DNA of 64,000 nucleotides from JBBSDP01 sp038240605. Lineage in GTDB: Bacteria > Planctomycetota > Phycisphaerae > Tepidisphaerales > Tepidisphaeraceae. The notes beneath the pieces were generated by a model. It did not search any database. It was not told the DNA's origin and worked only from the letters and a program-made list of their open reading frames with translations. The position numbers were made by a program, and so were the translations under genes. Location: contig JBBSDP010000012.1 in the NCBI GenBank assembly GCA_038240605.1, positions 1 to 64,000 of the forward strand. Direction: 5' to 3'. Positions 24,212 through 32,781 of the stretch are shown piece by piece (position 1 is the stretch's first letter; the number at the start of each line of letters is the position of its first letter).

Positions 24212-24330
24212 GTTATCGGATGGAACTGAGGTTCCGGGCGTTTGTGAACGCACGGGCATTGCAGCCCATCAACGATCGTCACCAAGCCAGGCAATCTGCT
24301 TTTCCAACGGTGAGTGCGACAGGGCATTGA
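24208..24330 (+). pseudogene. stub of a RelE/ParE-type toxin
   Basis: A 40-codon frame starts at 24208 in an ATGA overlap with the antitoxin-like gene. It opens 'MSYRMELRFRAFVNARAL', like the first beta strand and helix of RelE/ParE toxins ('MSYRVE..P.A...L'), then runs into sequence that is the 3' end of the opposite-strand vapC and stops at 24330. The rest of the toxin (about 50-60 residues) is missing. The identification rests on position and about 15 residues, so it is tentative. Confidence 0.4.
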
Positions 24331-24691
24331 CCAGCCGACGATCGACGGTCAGCATCACCGCGCGTTGCCTCACGGCCAATGCCAGGTACAGACAATCGTA
24401 AACCGTGCGGTGCGTCCGCATGGCCAACTCAAGCGCCGGATGAACCAGATCGTTGGCAGGCGTCTTGATCAATGGCAGTCGATCGGCATCCGCCAGTAAT
24501 TCCATCGCCTCTGTGCCATCGATTTCTTCGCGTTCACAGCGCTTCCAGATTACGTTGGCGATTTCGGTCGCGATGAAATCGGGAACGTGAAGCTCGCGCT
24601 CGCCGGCCAGCACTCGTCGCGCCCGTTCGGCGTGCTCTTCCCCAAACAGTGCGGACGCCACGACGCTGGCATCGATGACCAGCGCCTTCAT
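24269..24691 (-). CDS. vapC: VapC-type PIN-domain toxin
   Basis: 140 residues. The PIN-domain acidic residues lie in 'ALVIDASVVASALFGEE' (first Asp), 'PDFIATEIANVIWK' (Glu), 'HRTVYDCLYLALAVRQ' (Asp) and 'MLTVDRRLVNAL' (Asp), so the metal site looks intact. VapC enzymes are ribonucleases that often cut tRNA or rRNA. The ATG at 24691 overlaps the end of the RHH antitoxin gene by 4 bases, the standard vapBC layout; an upstream in-frame start would run deep into that gene. Its 3' end has run over the remnant of another toxin on the opposite strand. Confidence 0.9.
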   Translation of the reverse strand: MKALVIDASVVASALFGEEHAERARRVLAGERELHVPDFIATEIANVIWKRCEREEIDGTEAMELLADADRLPLIKTPANDLVHPALELAMRTHRTVYDCLYLALAVRQRAVMLTVDRRLVNALSHSPLEKQIAWLGDDR

Positions 24692-24921
24692 CGTTCGCGC
24701 CCTTCTCGGATCAATTCGACGCTGCTGGCGAGCTTTTGGCCTTTGAAGCGAGCCTTCCAACGGTCAAACATCCGATTGATCTCTTCTCGGTCAGCAGCAG
24801 TCGCGCGTTCGATCATTAGCTTCGCTTCGCTTTGCAGCGACCGCCCATTTCGCCGGGCGCTTTGCTTCAGTCGCTTGATTGCCTTCGGGCTCAATCCTCG
24901 AACGAGAATATCAGGCATCAT
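24688..24921 (-). CDS. vapB: FitA/VapB-type ribbon-helix-helix antitoxin
   Basis: 77 residues. 'MPDILVRGLSPKAIKRLKQS' followed by 'RRNGRSLQSEAKLMIE' is the ribbon-helix-helix DNA-binding domain of FitA/VapB antitoxins (I-V-R-L, then R-G-S--E). The C-terminal 'EINRMFDRWKARFKGQKLAS' would wrap the toxin. An AAAGGA Shine-Dalgarno lies upstream of the tandem ATGATG start at 24921/24918. It overlaps vapC by 4 bases. A palindrome with an embedded TATGAT box just upstream is a likely autoregulated promoter. Confidence 0.88.
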   Translation of the reverse strand: MMPDILVRGLSPKAIKRLKQSARRNGRSLQSEAKLMIERATAADREEINRMFDRWKARFKGQKLASSVELIREGRER

Positions 24922-24943
24922 GCACCAATCCTTTCCAGGCTAC

Positions 24944-24961
24944 TCAATGATATCATATTGA
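24944..24961 (-). promoter_or_regulatory. candidate vapBC promoter/operator
   Basis: TCAATGATATCATATTGA contains the perfect palindrome ATGATATCAT (24947-24956) and near-symmetric TCAAT/ATTGA ends. On the minus strand it includes TATGAT, a good -10 box, about 30 bases upstream of the vapB start. VapB antitoxins repress their own operon by binding such palindromes. No convincing -35 box was found at standard spacing. Confidence 0.4.
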
Positions 24962-25050
24962 TAGCACTCGGTAAAGAATACATCGGTCGGCCCGCGGATG
25001 TCTTCGCCGCCTCTACGCAAACCCGAACCCAGATCGTAAAACGTCGCGAG

Positions 25051-25917
25051 ATGGAAACGGTTGCATCGCACCCCGGCGCGCAGCTCATCGTCACGGCGGA
25101 CGATTTCGGCCGTTCGTCGGCCATCAATCACGCAATTCTGCGCGCACACCGTGAAGGAATCTTAACAACCGCCAGCCTGATGGTGGCGGGCGAAGCGGCG
25201 GAGGAAGCGATCGCGATGGCGCGGGAAACGCCGACGCTTGCGGTGGGGTTACATGTGGTGCTGGTCGATGGACCGGCGATGCTTTCTGGCGCCGACGCCC
25301 CCCGCCTGTTCTCGAAGGGACAGCACGGATTTTCAAATTCGCCCGTGGCCCTCGGATTGCGGTATGCGCTGGGACCGCGGACGCGGCGGGAGATGATGCG
25401 CGAGGTGGAAGCGCAGTTCGCGGCCTTTGCGCGATCGGGCCTGCGCTTTTCGCACGTGGACGCCCACCAGCACATGCACCTCCACCCGGCAATTTTTCCA
25501 TTGCTTGCCCGGATGGCGCGGGAGTATCAAGCGGACGGTATCCGCTTGCCGCGTGACGACCTGCGGCTTGCATTGGGTTATGATGCGGAAAACCCGGTCC
25601 GCAAGATCGTGTGGGCGGCGGCGCTGGGAGCGATGTCCGGGTGGTGTGCCCGGCGGACGCCCGCGGGATTGCGGACGCCGACGCGATGTTACGGCTTGTT
25701 TCAATCTGGGCAAATGCAGGAGGGCTACGTCATCCAACTCCTTCGCTCACTTGGGGCGCCGTCGGCGGAAGTCTATTTTCACCCCACGCTCGGTCCGCGC
25801 GCGGATCCCTATGGCCCCAATCCGGAGGACCTGTCCACGCTGATCAGCCCCGCCGTGCGAAACGTGATCGATGAATGCCGAATTCGGCTCTGCTCTTATC
25901 GAGACCTCCTCCCGTGA
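25051..25917 (+). CDS. hpnK: HpnK, hopanoid-associated YdjC/ChbG-family deacetylase
   Basis: 288 residues. 'LIVTADDFGRSSAINHAI' holds the metal-binding TADDFG motif and 'HVDAHQHMHLHPAIFPLL' the HxH pair of the YdjC/ChbG deacetylase fold. 'LAVGLHVVLVDGPAMLS' and 'VYFHPTLGPRADPYGPNPE' are in line with HpnK. In studied bacteria HpnK deacetylates N-acetylglucosaminyl bacteriohopanetetrol made by HpnI. The stop overlaps the start of an HpnI-type gene by 4 bases (GTGA), confirming the pair. The ATG at 25051 begins just before the motif; further upstream the frame reads across the vapBC promoter. Confidence 0.88.
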   Translation: METVASHPGAQLIVTADDFGRSSAINHAILRAHREGILTTASLMVAGEAAEEAIAMARETPTLAVGLHVVLVDGPAMLSGADAPRLFSKGQHGFSNSPVALGLRYALGPRTRREMMREVEAQFAAFARSGLRFSHVDAHQHMHLHPAIFPLLARMAREYQADGIRLPRDDLRLALGYDAENPVRKIVWAAALGAMSGWCARRTPAGLRTPTRCYGLFQSGQMQEGYVIQLLRSLGAPSAEVYFHPTLGPRADPYGPNPEDLSTLISPAVRNVIDECRIRLCSYRDLLP

Positions 25918-27842
25918 CGCATGTCCTGACCGGCTTATTTTTCGTCTTGCTCGCCGCCGGCTGGATTTATTGGCTGGCGGGGTGGTGGTGCTCGCGCGAG
26001 TACTTCCGGCAGCTGAATGGCGGACGGCGCGCGGCAGGTGGCGATCGACAGGCGCCAACGGTCGACAAGGCCCCTTTCCTGCCGAGCGTATCACTCCTCA
26101 AGCCCGTGAAGGGGCTCGATGCCCATGTGTGGGAGAACCTCGTCAGCTTCTGTCAGCAGTCTTATCCCGATTTTGAAATCCTGTTCGGGGTGGCCGAGGC
26201 ATCGGATCCGATCGTTAAACTGATCCGACAGCTCCAGGCGAGCTTTCCCCAGGTGTGCATTCGACTCCTGATCGGCGCCGATAAGGGGGCCAACCCCAAG
26301 GCCGCGCTGCTGGCACGGCTGGAAACCCATGCCCGTGGCGACGTCATCGTCGTCAGCGACAGCGACATCCGCGTCAGCAACGACTACCTCCGGCAGGTCG
26401 TCGCGCCGCTCCGGGACGAAACGGTGGGACTGGTCACATGTCCCTATCGCGGGGTTGGAGCCGAGAGCCTGCCGGCGCGCCTGGAATCGCTTTACCTCGA
26501 CGTGACGTTCCTGCCGGCGGTGATGATCGCCGACCGGCTGAACGCGGTGCTCGGGCTGGGCGCGACGATGGCGATCCGCCGTCATGACCTGATCGCGTTC
26601 GGCGGGTATCGGTCGATCGCCGACCACCTGATGGACGACTACCAGGTGGCCAGGGCGGTCCGCGCTCGCGGCCTTCGCATCCATCTGTCGGAGGTCATCG
26701 TCTCAAGCGTGCTGGGGAACACCGGTTTCGCCGAACAGTGGAACCGCGAGGTGCGCTGGTCGCGCGGGATCCGAACCGTTCAAGCGGGACACCTCGGGTT
26801 GTTGGTGACGTTCGTTACCCCGGTCGCGTTGGCGGCGGCATGCCTTGCGAACAACCTGGCGGCGGCCGGCGCACTGGCGGCGACGTTGCTCCTGCGATGG
26901 GTGGTGGCATGGCACATTACCGGCTGGCTGAGGCGGCGCGAAGAACGACGCTCGCTCGCATGGCTCCCGCTGCGCGATGTGCTGAGCTTCCTGGTCTGGC
27001 TGTCCGCGAATTTCGGTTCCCACGTCACCTGGCGGGGCCGTCGTTTTCGCATTGGAGCGGGTGGCGAGCTTCGCGCCGCGCCGCCAGCGTCAACGCCGTT
27101 GAAGGCGCCGATTCGGCGCCTGGACGCGTGGCTGCGAAGGCGCCAGGGAATCTTTGAGTTCAGCGATGATCCGCGCTGCATCCTTCGCGCCGCTCGCGTG
27201 GTCTGCCGCGAGGTGATTTGCCTGGAGGACGGTACGCAGGTCGCCCCCGGTGATCCGCTGGGTGAACTGCACCTCCATAACGAGCACCTTCCGAAGATCC
27301 CGCGCGGCGGAGCGGGAATCGCCTGGGCCGGCGAGGCTCGGCGAAACATGCATCACTCGCTGCATCTGCTCGCGCACGCCGTCACGAACGACTCGCGCCT
27401 CGCGAAGGTGCACGCGTTCCGCGCCACCCCCGCCCTCGTCACGCGCGGTGGCATGCGGCAGATGGAGCGGGTCGGAAGTCGCCTCCACTTCCAGCGCATC
27501 GATAGCGCCAAGTCGCCGGGCATCTGGCGCCGGACGCACGCGACGCTGGAAAACATCCTCGTCGGCATGCTCATCTGGACATTCAATCCCGGCGGATTAC
27601 GCGCGCTCGGATTGCGGCGGGAGCGGCACACATTCTGGATTTCCCGGCGAATGCTTATCAAAAAGTACGGCGCTGTCCCGACCCCAGGACGCTTGCAACC
27701 GGCTGAAGCGATTACTGCCCTGTCCGCGCCGCCGGGCCACGAGCCCAGTGCGGTGACTGCGAAAGCAGGAATAGACAAGCCGAGCGGTTCGGCAAAATCA
27801 CGGCGACGAAAGCGCCGGAAGATGTCGATTGGCCGACGCTGA
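25914..27842 (+). CDS. hpnI: HpnI-type hopanoid glycosyltransferase with C-terminal YkoP-like domain
   Basis: 642 residues from a GTG at 25914 that overlaps the hpnK stop (GTGA); an ATG at 25875 would overlap by 43 bases. After one N-terminal membrane helix comes a GT21 (ceramide glucosyltransferase-like) domain: 'PSVSLLKPVKGLDAHVWENL', 'VIVVSDSDIRVSNDYL' (DxD) and 'WNREVRWSRGIR' (RxxRW), then membrane helices to about residue 395. Residues about 411-585 are an added domain with 'LEDGTQVAPGDPLGELHLHN', matching the 'GD..GELH..N' block of YkoP-like proteins. The tail is strongly basic. HpnI normally ends near residue 390, so the tail is an unusual fusion. Confidence 0.85.
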   Translation: MTHVLTGLFFVLLAAGWIYWLAGWWCSREYFRQLNGGRRAAGGDRQAPTVDKAPFLPSVSLLKPVKGLDAHVWENLVSFCQQSYPDFEILFGVAEASDPIVKLIRQLQASFPQVCIRLLIGADKGANPKAALLARLETHARGDVIVVSDSDIRVSNDYLRQVVAPLRDETVGLVTCPYRGVGAESLPARLESLYLDVTFLPAVMIADRLNAVLGLGATMAIRRHDLIAFGGYRSIADHLMDDYQVARAVRARGLRIHLSEVIVSSVLGNTGFAEQWNREVRWSRGIRTVQAGHLGLLVTFVTPVALAAACLANNLAAAGALAATLLLRWVVAWHITGWLRRREERRSLAWLPLRDVLSFLVWLSANFGSHVTWRGRRFRIGAGGELRAAPPASTPLKAPIRRLDAWLRRRQGIFEFSDDPRCILRAARVVCREVICLEDGTQVAPGDPLGELHLHNEHLPKIPRGGAGIAWAGEARRNMHHSLHLLAHAVTNDSRLAKVHAFRATPALVTRGGMRQMERVGSRLHFQRIDSAKSPGIWRRTHATLENILVGMLIWTFNPGGLRALGLRRERHTFWISRRMLIKKYGAVPTPGRLQPAEAITALSAPPGHEPSAVTAKAGIDKPSGSAKSRRRKRRKMSIGRR

Positions 27843-27877
27843 TCTGGAATGGACCCGCTCGCGAGCGACAGCCTGCA

Positions 27878-29104
27878 ATGAACGACGCCATTCCTCCATC
27901 GCAAGAGCCGCGGCCGATCGCGCCGGACGCGCGTGTGCATCCGTATTCGTTCCGACGCTACCTTTTCCGATCCACCGACGGCCTGCTTGGCGCCGATGCG
28001 AGCGCATCGACATCGTCCCGCGCCGCCCGCGGCGAGAATCGTGCGGCATGGATCATCGCCGCGGGCATCCTGTTCGTGCTGATCTACCAGCTGAGAACCG
28101 CGCTGCTCCCCTTCGTCATTGCACCGGCGCTGGCGTATGCGGCGGAGCCGGTCGTGAAACAGGTGCGCAACCTGCTGCGCGCGCCGCGCTGGGTTGCGGC
28201 ATTTCTGGCTTACGTGGGTTACCTCATCATCTTTGCGGTGATCGGATTTGCGGCCGCGCGTACGCTGATTCCCCAATTCGCTGATCTCGCCTCGCATTTC
28301 CCGCAGACCGTCCACACATTCATCGAGCGGTTATTCCGAGGCGAAACACTCGACGTAGCAGGACGAACCATCACCGCCTCCGGCACGGCCGAAGCGCTGC
28401 GTTCGGGCGGGAAGCGGATATCAGGCGGTGGGTCGGTGGACGCGCTTGCGGCGGTGACGATGGGGTTCGAGGTCGTGATGGGCCTGATCGTTACGCTGGT
28501 GCTACTGGCCTACTTCATGTTCGACGGCCCGCGCCTGCTCCACGGCATGCTCTGGCTGGTCCCACCGGCGCGCCGCACGCACGCCCGGCGTCTGGCGATC
28601 CGCCTGAGCCCCGTGGTGGGACACTACCTGCGCGGGCTGGTGGTTATCGCGGCGTACGGGTTCGCGCTCACGTGGATCGCGACGCGGTTCGTGCTTCACC
28701 TCGATCACGCCGGGCTGTTCGCGATCCTGGTCGGGCTGCTCGAGATGATCCCATTCCTGGGGCCGTTCGTGAGCACGGCGATGATCGGTCTGCTCGCGGT
28801 GCAGCAGGTGAGCTGGTGGGGAATCGTCGGCTTCGCGATCTTCGCGACGGCGCTGCGCGTGTCGATCGATCAGTTCGTGGGGCCGCTGGTTCTCGGCCGT
28901 GCGGTGCGGGTTCCGGCGCCCGTGATCATCTTCTCGTTCATCGCCGGCGGCGTGCTGCTGGGGGCGCTGGGAATCCTGATCGCGGTCCCGGTCGCGGCGG
29001 CGATCAAGGTGATCCTGGAAGACACCTACCGCTCGCGTGTCGTTCCCCGATCGCGCGCGACCCCGGATGTTCCGACTACCAGCGCGCCTCCAGCACCAGG
29101 TTGA
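27878..29104 (+). CDS. AI-2E family transporter
   Basis: 408 residues. A cytoplasmic N-terminus of about 60 residues is followed by paired hydrophobic helices ('AWIIAAGILFVLIYQLRTAL', 'LLPFVIAPALAYAAEP'). A soluble segment with 'TVHTFIERLFRGETL' comes next, then a block of five helices ('GFEVVMGLIVTLVLLAYFMF', 'GLLEMIPFLGPFVSTAMIGL') ending 'GGVLLGALGILIAVPVAAAI'. This is the AI-2E/UPF0118 family, whose members include exporters and Na+/H+ antiporters; the name does not prove AI-2 transport. It begins 35 bases after hpnI and its 3' end overlaps the convergent methyltransferase gene by 29 bases. Confidence 0.9.
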   Translation: MNDAIPPSQEPRPIAPDARVHPYSFRRYLFRSTDGLLGADASASTSSRAARGENRAAWIIAAGILFVLIYQLRTALLPFVIAPALAYAAEPVVKQVRNLLRAPRWVAAFLAYVGYLIIFAVIGFAAARTLIPQFADLASHFPQTVHTFIERLFRGETLDVAGRTITASGTAEALRSGGKRISGGGSVDALAAVTMGFEVVMGLIVTLVLLAYFMFDGPRLLHGMLWLVPPARRTHARRLAIRLSPVVGHYLRGLVVIAAYGFALTWIATRFVLHLDHAGLFAILVGLLEMIPFLGPFVSTAMIGLLAVQQVSWWGIVGFAIFATALRVSIDQFVGPLVLGRAVRVPAPVIIFSFIAGGVLLGALGILIAVPVAAAIKVILEDTYRSRVVPRSRATPDVPTTSAPPAPG

Positions 29105-30161
29105 ACGGCGTCTGCGTGGCCCGGCGGAAGCGGGTGAAGCCGCCGTCGGTCACCACCTGCTTGAGCTTCGCTTCGCCGGCCTGGGCTCCGAGCGCGGGGC
29201 CGTGGTGGGCGATCGATGCGGGGCAGCAGATCATCGTTGAAGCGGCGTAGAAGACGCGGCCGACGGGGTTGAGGTTTTGCTCAGGCGCGTCGCCGGCGAA
29301 CGGCTCGACGATCATCCAGGTGCCGTCGGGCGCGAGCGTCTCGTGGACGCGGCGGGCGGCGCCGGTGGGATCTCCCATGTCGTGCAGGCAGTCAAAGTGG
29401 GCAACGAAATCAAACGGCTTTCCGCCGGCATCGGGGTAATCAGTGCTCCTGGCCACCTGAAAGGTAACGCGGTCTGCCACGCCGGCGGCCTTCGCACGCT
29501 CACGCGCGAGTTCGATCGACCCGGCGTGATAGTCGAAGCCCCAGAACTTTGATTTTGGGTATGCCCTGGCCATCAGGATCGTGGACGCGCCCAGGCCGCA
29601 ACCGACGTCCGCGCCGCGGGCGCCCGCCTCGAGCTTCTGCTGGACGCCGTCGAGCGAGGGAATCCAATTGGAGACGAGGTTGCCCGCATAATTGGGCCGG
29701 AAGAAACGCTCAGTGCCGACGAACAGGTCATGATGGTGGTCACACCAGTCCAGTCCGGCGCCGGTGCGGAAGTTCTCCTCCATCCGCGGCTCGGCCTTCA
29801 TGACCGCGGCGATGATCTGAAACGCGCCGCCGATGAAGCACGGGCTGCTCTCATCGGCAAGGGCATAAGCCTGCTCGGGTGTCATGCGGTAGGTTTTGGT
29901 GGCGGCGTCATAGTTCACGTAGCCGCCGGCCGCCTGGTTGTTCAGCCATTCACGGACATATCGCTCGTGTGTATTGGTTTTCTCTGCAAGACCCGCGGAG
30001 GTGAGCGGCCCTGAGGCGGCCAGCGCCCTGTACAGCCCCAGGCGGTCGCCGATCAGCACCAGCGCGGCGCTCATGGCCGCGCCGATATCACCGACGGCCT
30101 TGCCCATGAATTCCTGAAGCGTGTCGGGATTGAGCTGGGTGGGATCGATTTGGGTCGTCAT
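29076..30161 (-). CDS. class I SAM-dependent methyltransferase with N-terminal winged helix
   Basis: 361 residues. The N-terminal 90 residues form a dimerisation/winged-helix region ('LYRALAASGPLTSAGLAEKT', 'RYVREWLNNQAAGGYVNYD'). The Rossmann methyltransferase domain follows: 'GADVGCGLGASTILMARAYP' (motif I, SAM binding), 'FWGFDYHAGSIELARERA' and 'FDFVAHFDCLHDMGDP'. This two-domain layout matches mycobacterial Rv2258c-like and O-methyltransferase-like proteins. Substrate unknown. A GGAGGT Shine-Dalgarno precedes the ATG at 30161. It is followed downstream by the convergent AI-2E gene. Confidence 0.9.
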   Translation of the reverse strand: MTTQIDPTQLNPDTLQEFMGKAVGDIGAAMSAALVLIGDRLGLYRALAASGPLTSAGLAEKTNTHERYVREWLNNQAAGGYVNYDAATKTYRMTPEQAYALADESSPCFIGGAFQIIAAVMKAEPRMEENFRTGAGLDWCDHHHDLFVGTERFFRPNYAGNLVSNWIPSLDGVQQKLEAGARGADVGCGLGASTILMARAYPKSKFWGFDYHAGSIELARERAKAAGVADRVTFQVARSTDYPDAGGKPFDFVAHFDCLHDMGDPTGAARRVHETLAPDGTWMIVEPFAGDAPEQNLNPVGRVFYAASTMICCPASIAHHGPALGAQAGEAKLKQVVTDGGFTRFRRATQTPFNLVLEARW

Positions 30162-30217
30162 GACAGACCTCCGATATGGGCCGCGTCACCAGGGCGGCGA
30201 ATTGTGCGCGCGCGAAA

Positions 30218-31108
30218 TCACACCTGGTGATAGACGCGCGAGAAATGAGCCAGGACGCTGCGCGGGACGAGAGGCACGGGAAACATTCGCATCTTGTTGC
30301 GCAGGCCGGCGATGACCTTGGTCCGGCCATTCATCATCGCCGTATATCCGACACGGGCGACGTCGGCCGGTTCGGATATCTGCCCGGTGAACGCGCGCGT
30401 ACCGAGGAGTCGGGCGCGCCTGGCAAACCCGGTGCGCGTCGGCCCCGGACAGAGGACGGTGGAGGTCACGCCGGTGCCGCGCAGTTCGTTGGAGAGCGCG
30501 AGGGAGAGCGAGAGGACGTACGCCTTGCTGGCGTTGTAGCAGGCGGTCAGCGGGCCGGGGACAAAGGCGGCGATCGACGAGACGTGCAGCAGCCGACCCC
30601 ATCCCCGCTGCAACATGTCCGGCAGGAACAGCCGCGTCAGGTGCGTGAGCGCCATCACGTTCACCTGCAGCAACTGGAGAGAGTTGGCCAGATCGGCTTC
30701 GTCGAATCGGCCGCCGGCGGCGAATCCGGCATTGTTGACGAGGATGTCGACCGCCAGAGCCCGTTGCCGCATCTCGCGGTGAACTTCAGCGGCGGCGGCG
30801 GGCTGGGCGAGGTCGCGGGCAATCACGTACGCGCTCACGCCATATGCCCCCTCGATCTCCGCGGCAACCGCGATGAGCCGGGCAGGGTCGCGGGCGACGA
30901 GCACCAGGTCATGCCCGTCGGCGGCCATGATGCGGGCCAGTTCGTAGCCGATCCCGCCGGTGGCGCCGGTGATCAGTGCGCGACGTGGGCGATTGGAGGC
31001 TTGCGCGCGCTGGGCGCACTCAGCGAAGGTCACGTCGTCGGTTTCGCATTCTTCCGCGGGGGCCGTGGCGGCGCCAGTAGAGGCACGTTGAAAGGTGAAG
31101 CCCTTCAT
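30218..31108 (-). CDS. short-chain dehydrogenase/reductase with N-terminal extension
   Basis: 296 residues. 'ALITGATGGIGYELARIMAA' (TGxxxGIG) binds NADP(H), with 'VLVARDPARL' after beta 2. 'VDILVNNAGFAAGGRF', 'HVSSIAAFVPGPLTACYNAS' and the YNASK active site follow. The family is the SDR DltE/YqjQ-like type. About 40 polar residues precede the fold; the ATG at 31108 has a GAGAGAGA upstream, so the extension is kept. It lies between the hpnD-like gene and the methyltransferase on the same strand (spacings 81 and 56 bases), so the three may share a transcript. Confidence 0.88.
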   Translation of the reverse strand: MKGFTFQRASTGAATAPAEECETDDVTFAECAQRAQASNRPRRALITGATGGIGYELARIMAADGHDLVLVARDPARLIAVAAEIEGAYGVSAYVIARDLAQPAAAAEVHREMRQRALAVDILVNNAGFAAGGRFDEADLANSLQLLQVNVMALTHLTRLFLPDMLQRGWGRLLHVSSIAAFVPGPLTACYNASKAYVLSLSLALSNELRGTGVTSTVLCPGPTRTGFARRARLLGTRAFTGQISEPADVARVGYTAMMNGRTKVIAGLRNKMRMFPVPLVPRSVLAHFSRVYHQV

Positions 31109-31189
31109 GGCTGATGCTCTCTCTCCAGGAGACCCGCATCGGCGCCTCCGGCTGACGCCGATGACGTCCGTCCACGCGTAACGCTTCCT

Positions 31190-32086
31190 TCATGCCGTCG
31201 CGCGCACTGCTCGCCACCCGATTCGCAGCTTCGACAACACCGACAATGATACCCGTTCGTTGAGGACGCGCCGTGGCTGCGCGGCTATCTTTTTCAGCAG
31301 CCGGTGATAGATCTCGGTCATCGCCACGAGTGTAGGCCGGCTGTCACGTTCGATGCACCGCTCCAAATCCGCCGATCGTCGGAACGACGTCTCGGCGCGG
31401 TCGATCTGAAAGCGCATCAGCTCGAGAAATTGCCTGCCGCCATCGCCGCCGCCGCGCAATGCATCGGGGCTGACGCCGAAGGCATCGAGCTCCTCGCGGG
31501 GAAGGTAGGTGCGTCCGCGGTCGGCGTCCTCACGGAGGTCGCGAAGGATATTGGTGATCTGGAACGCGACACCGCGCTCGACGGCCAGCGCTTCGGTTTC
31601 CGGACCGCCTACGAACCCCCATACGTGAATGCTCGCGATCCCCACCACGCACGCCACGCTGTAACAGTAGTCGCGCATCTCGCCAAAGGTCTGGAGCGCG
31701 ACCGGATGCAGGTCGCGGCACTGGCCGGCCACCACCTCGTCGAACACGAATGCAGGGATCGAATAGTGTCCGACCATCTCCGCGAACGCCGGCCACAGTT
31801 CGTCATCCGGGCAATCCGGCAACTCGCCGCGCAGGACCGCGTTCGTCCGCTCGCGCCACCCTTCCAGCTCGGCGGCCCGGCGGGCGATGCTCCGGCCGTC
31901 CTCGTCGTCGGCGATGTCGTCGACCCGCCGCATGTACGCGTAAAGCGCGAACATCGCAGCACGCTTGGCGCGCGGCAGGAGCTTCAGTCCGTAATAGAAA
32001 TTACGCGCCTGCCGGCGTGTCAGCTCCGCGCAGTAACGTCGGGAATCAATGAGCGGCGACGGACAGAGGGTGCTGGTAAGTGGCAT
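31190..32086 (-). CDS. squalene/phytoene synthase family protein, HpnD-like
   Basis: 298 residues from the ATG at 32086; the frame is open further upstream but with unrelated sequence. Both aspartate-rich motifs that bind Mg-diphosphate are present: 'LYAYMRRVDDIADDEDG' and 'ITNILRDLREDADRGRTYLP'. 'ARNFYYGLKLLPRAKRAAMF' is typical of the HpnD/CrtB group. With hpnK-hpnI 5 kb away, a role as presqualene diphosphate synthase (HpnD) in squalene and hopanoid formation is attractive. Phytoene synthase cannot be excluded, since the two differ subtly and no hpnC, hpnE or carotenoid desaturase is in the window. Confidence 0.85.
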   Translation of the reverse strand: MPLTSTLCPSPLIDSRRYCAELTRRQARNFYYGLKLLPRAKRAAMFALYAYMRRVDDIADDEDGRSIARRAAELEGWRERTNAVLRGELPDCPDDELWPAFAEMVGHYSIPAFVFDEVVAGQCRDLHPVALQTFGEMRDYCYSVACVVGIASIHVWGFVGGPETEALAVERGVAFQITNILRDLREDADRGRTYLPREELDAFGVSPDALRGGGDGGRQFLELMRFQIDRAETSFRRSADLERCIERDSRPTLVAMTEIYHRLLKKIAAQPRRVLNERVSLSVLSKLRIGWRAVRATA

Positions 32087-32341
32087 GTGTTGCACGCGCG
32101 CGGGTTGCAGCGGAATGGCGCCCGGCCCCCGACCGCGAATAAAGGTAACGCAAACCGCTGTCGCTGCCAACAAACCACAGAATATTGACACAGGTGCATC
32201 GGGAGCGTTGTGATGGCTTGCGAGCGAACCGTCCTTGAGCGCCGCAAGTGCCCCCGCGCCGAGCAACAAAACGGCCCCCGGCACGCATACGCGCTCCAGG
32301 GGCCGGATGTTTTGCCGCGGTCGGTTCCGACGACCCAGCGT

Positions 32342-32659
32342 TTACTTGACCATGTCCTTGAGGTTCTTCAGCGGGCGGACTTTCACGACCTTCCGTGCCG
32401 GCTTGGCGGCAAACATCTGCTCCAACTTCGTGAATGGGTTGATCCCCTTGCGCGCGGCGACCGCCGGCTTGTTGATGACGATAATTTTCACCAGGCCGGG
32501 AACCGCGAACACACCGGGCCCCTTTTTGGCAAGCGCCCCCTTGATCTGCCCCGCCAGGGCGTCGAGGACGGAGGCGACCTGTTTGCGGGAGAGATCGGTC
32601 TCCTCCGCGACGTTGGAAAGGATCTCGCTCTTGGTTGCGGATTTCGCTGTAGCTGCCAT
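32342..32659 (-). CDS. HU-family DNA-binding protein
   Basis: 105 residues. 'TKSEILSNVAEETDLSRKQV' and 'LDALAGQI' form the HU helical dimer interface. The beta-arm region reads 'GVFAVPGLVKIIVINKPAVA' and 'RKGINPFTKLEQMF', in the expected place of 'G.F....R....G.NP.T'. The C-terminus is lysine-rich ('KPARKVVKVRPLKNLKDMVK'), a common planctomycete variant. An AAGGAG Shine-Dalgarno precedes the ATG at 32659. It is a monocistronic nucleoid protein gene, divergent from the PIN fragment. Confidence 0.9.
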   Translation of the reverse strand: MAATAKSATKSEILSNVAEETDLSRKQVASVLDALAGQIKGALAKKGPGVFAVPGLVKIIVINKPAVAARKGINPFTKLEQMFAAKPARKVVKVRPLKNLKDMVK

Positions 32660-32781
32660 AAATCAGTTGCTCCTTCCGAGAGGTAAATGGGACGAAAATG
32701 ATGCGTGGCTTCCGCGGCCAGATCACGTATTTGCCTGAAAATGCCGAGGATTTCAAGGGGCGTGGCGCATTTTCCAGTTGA

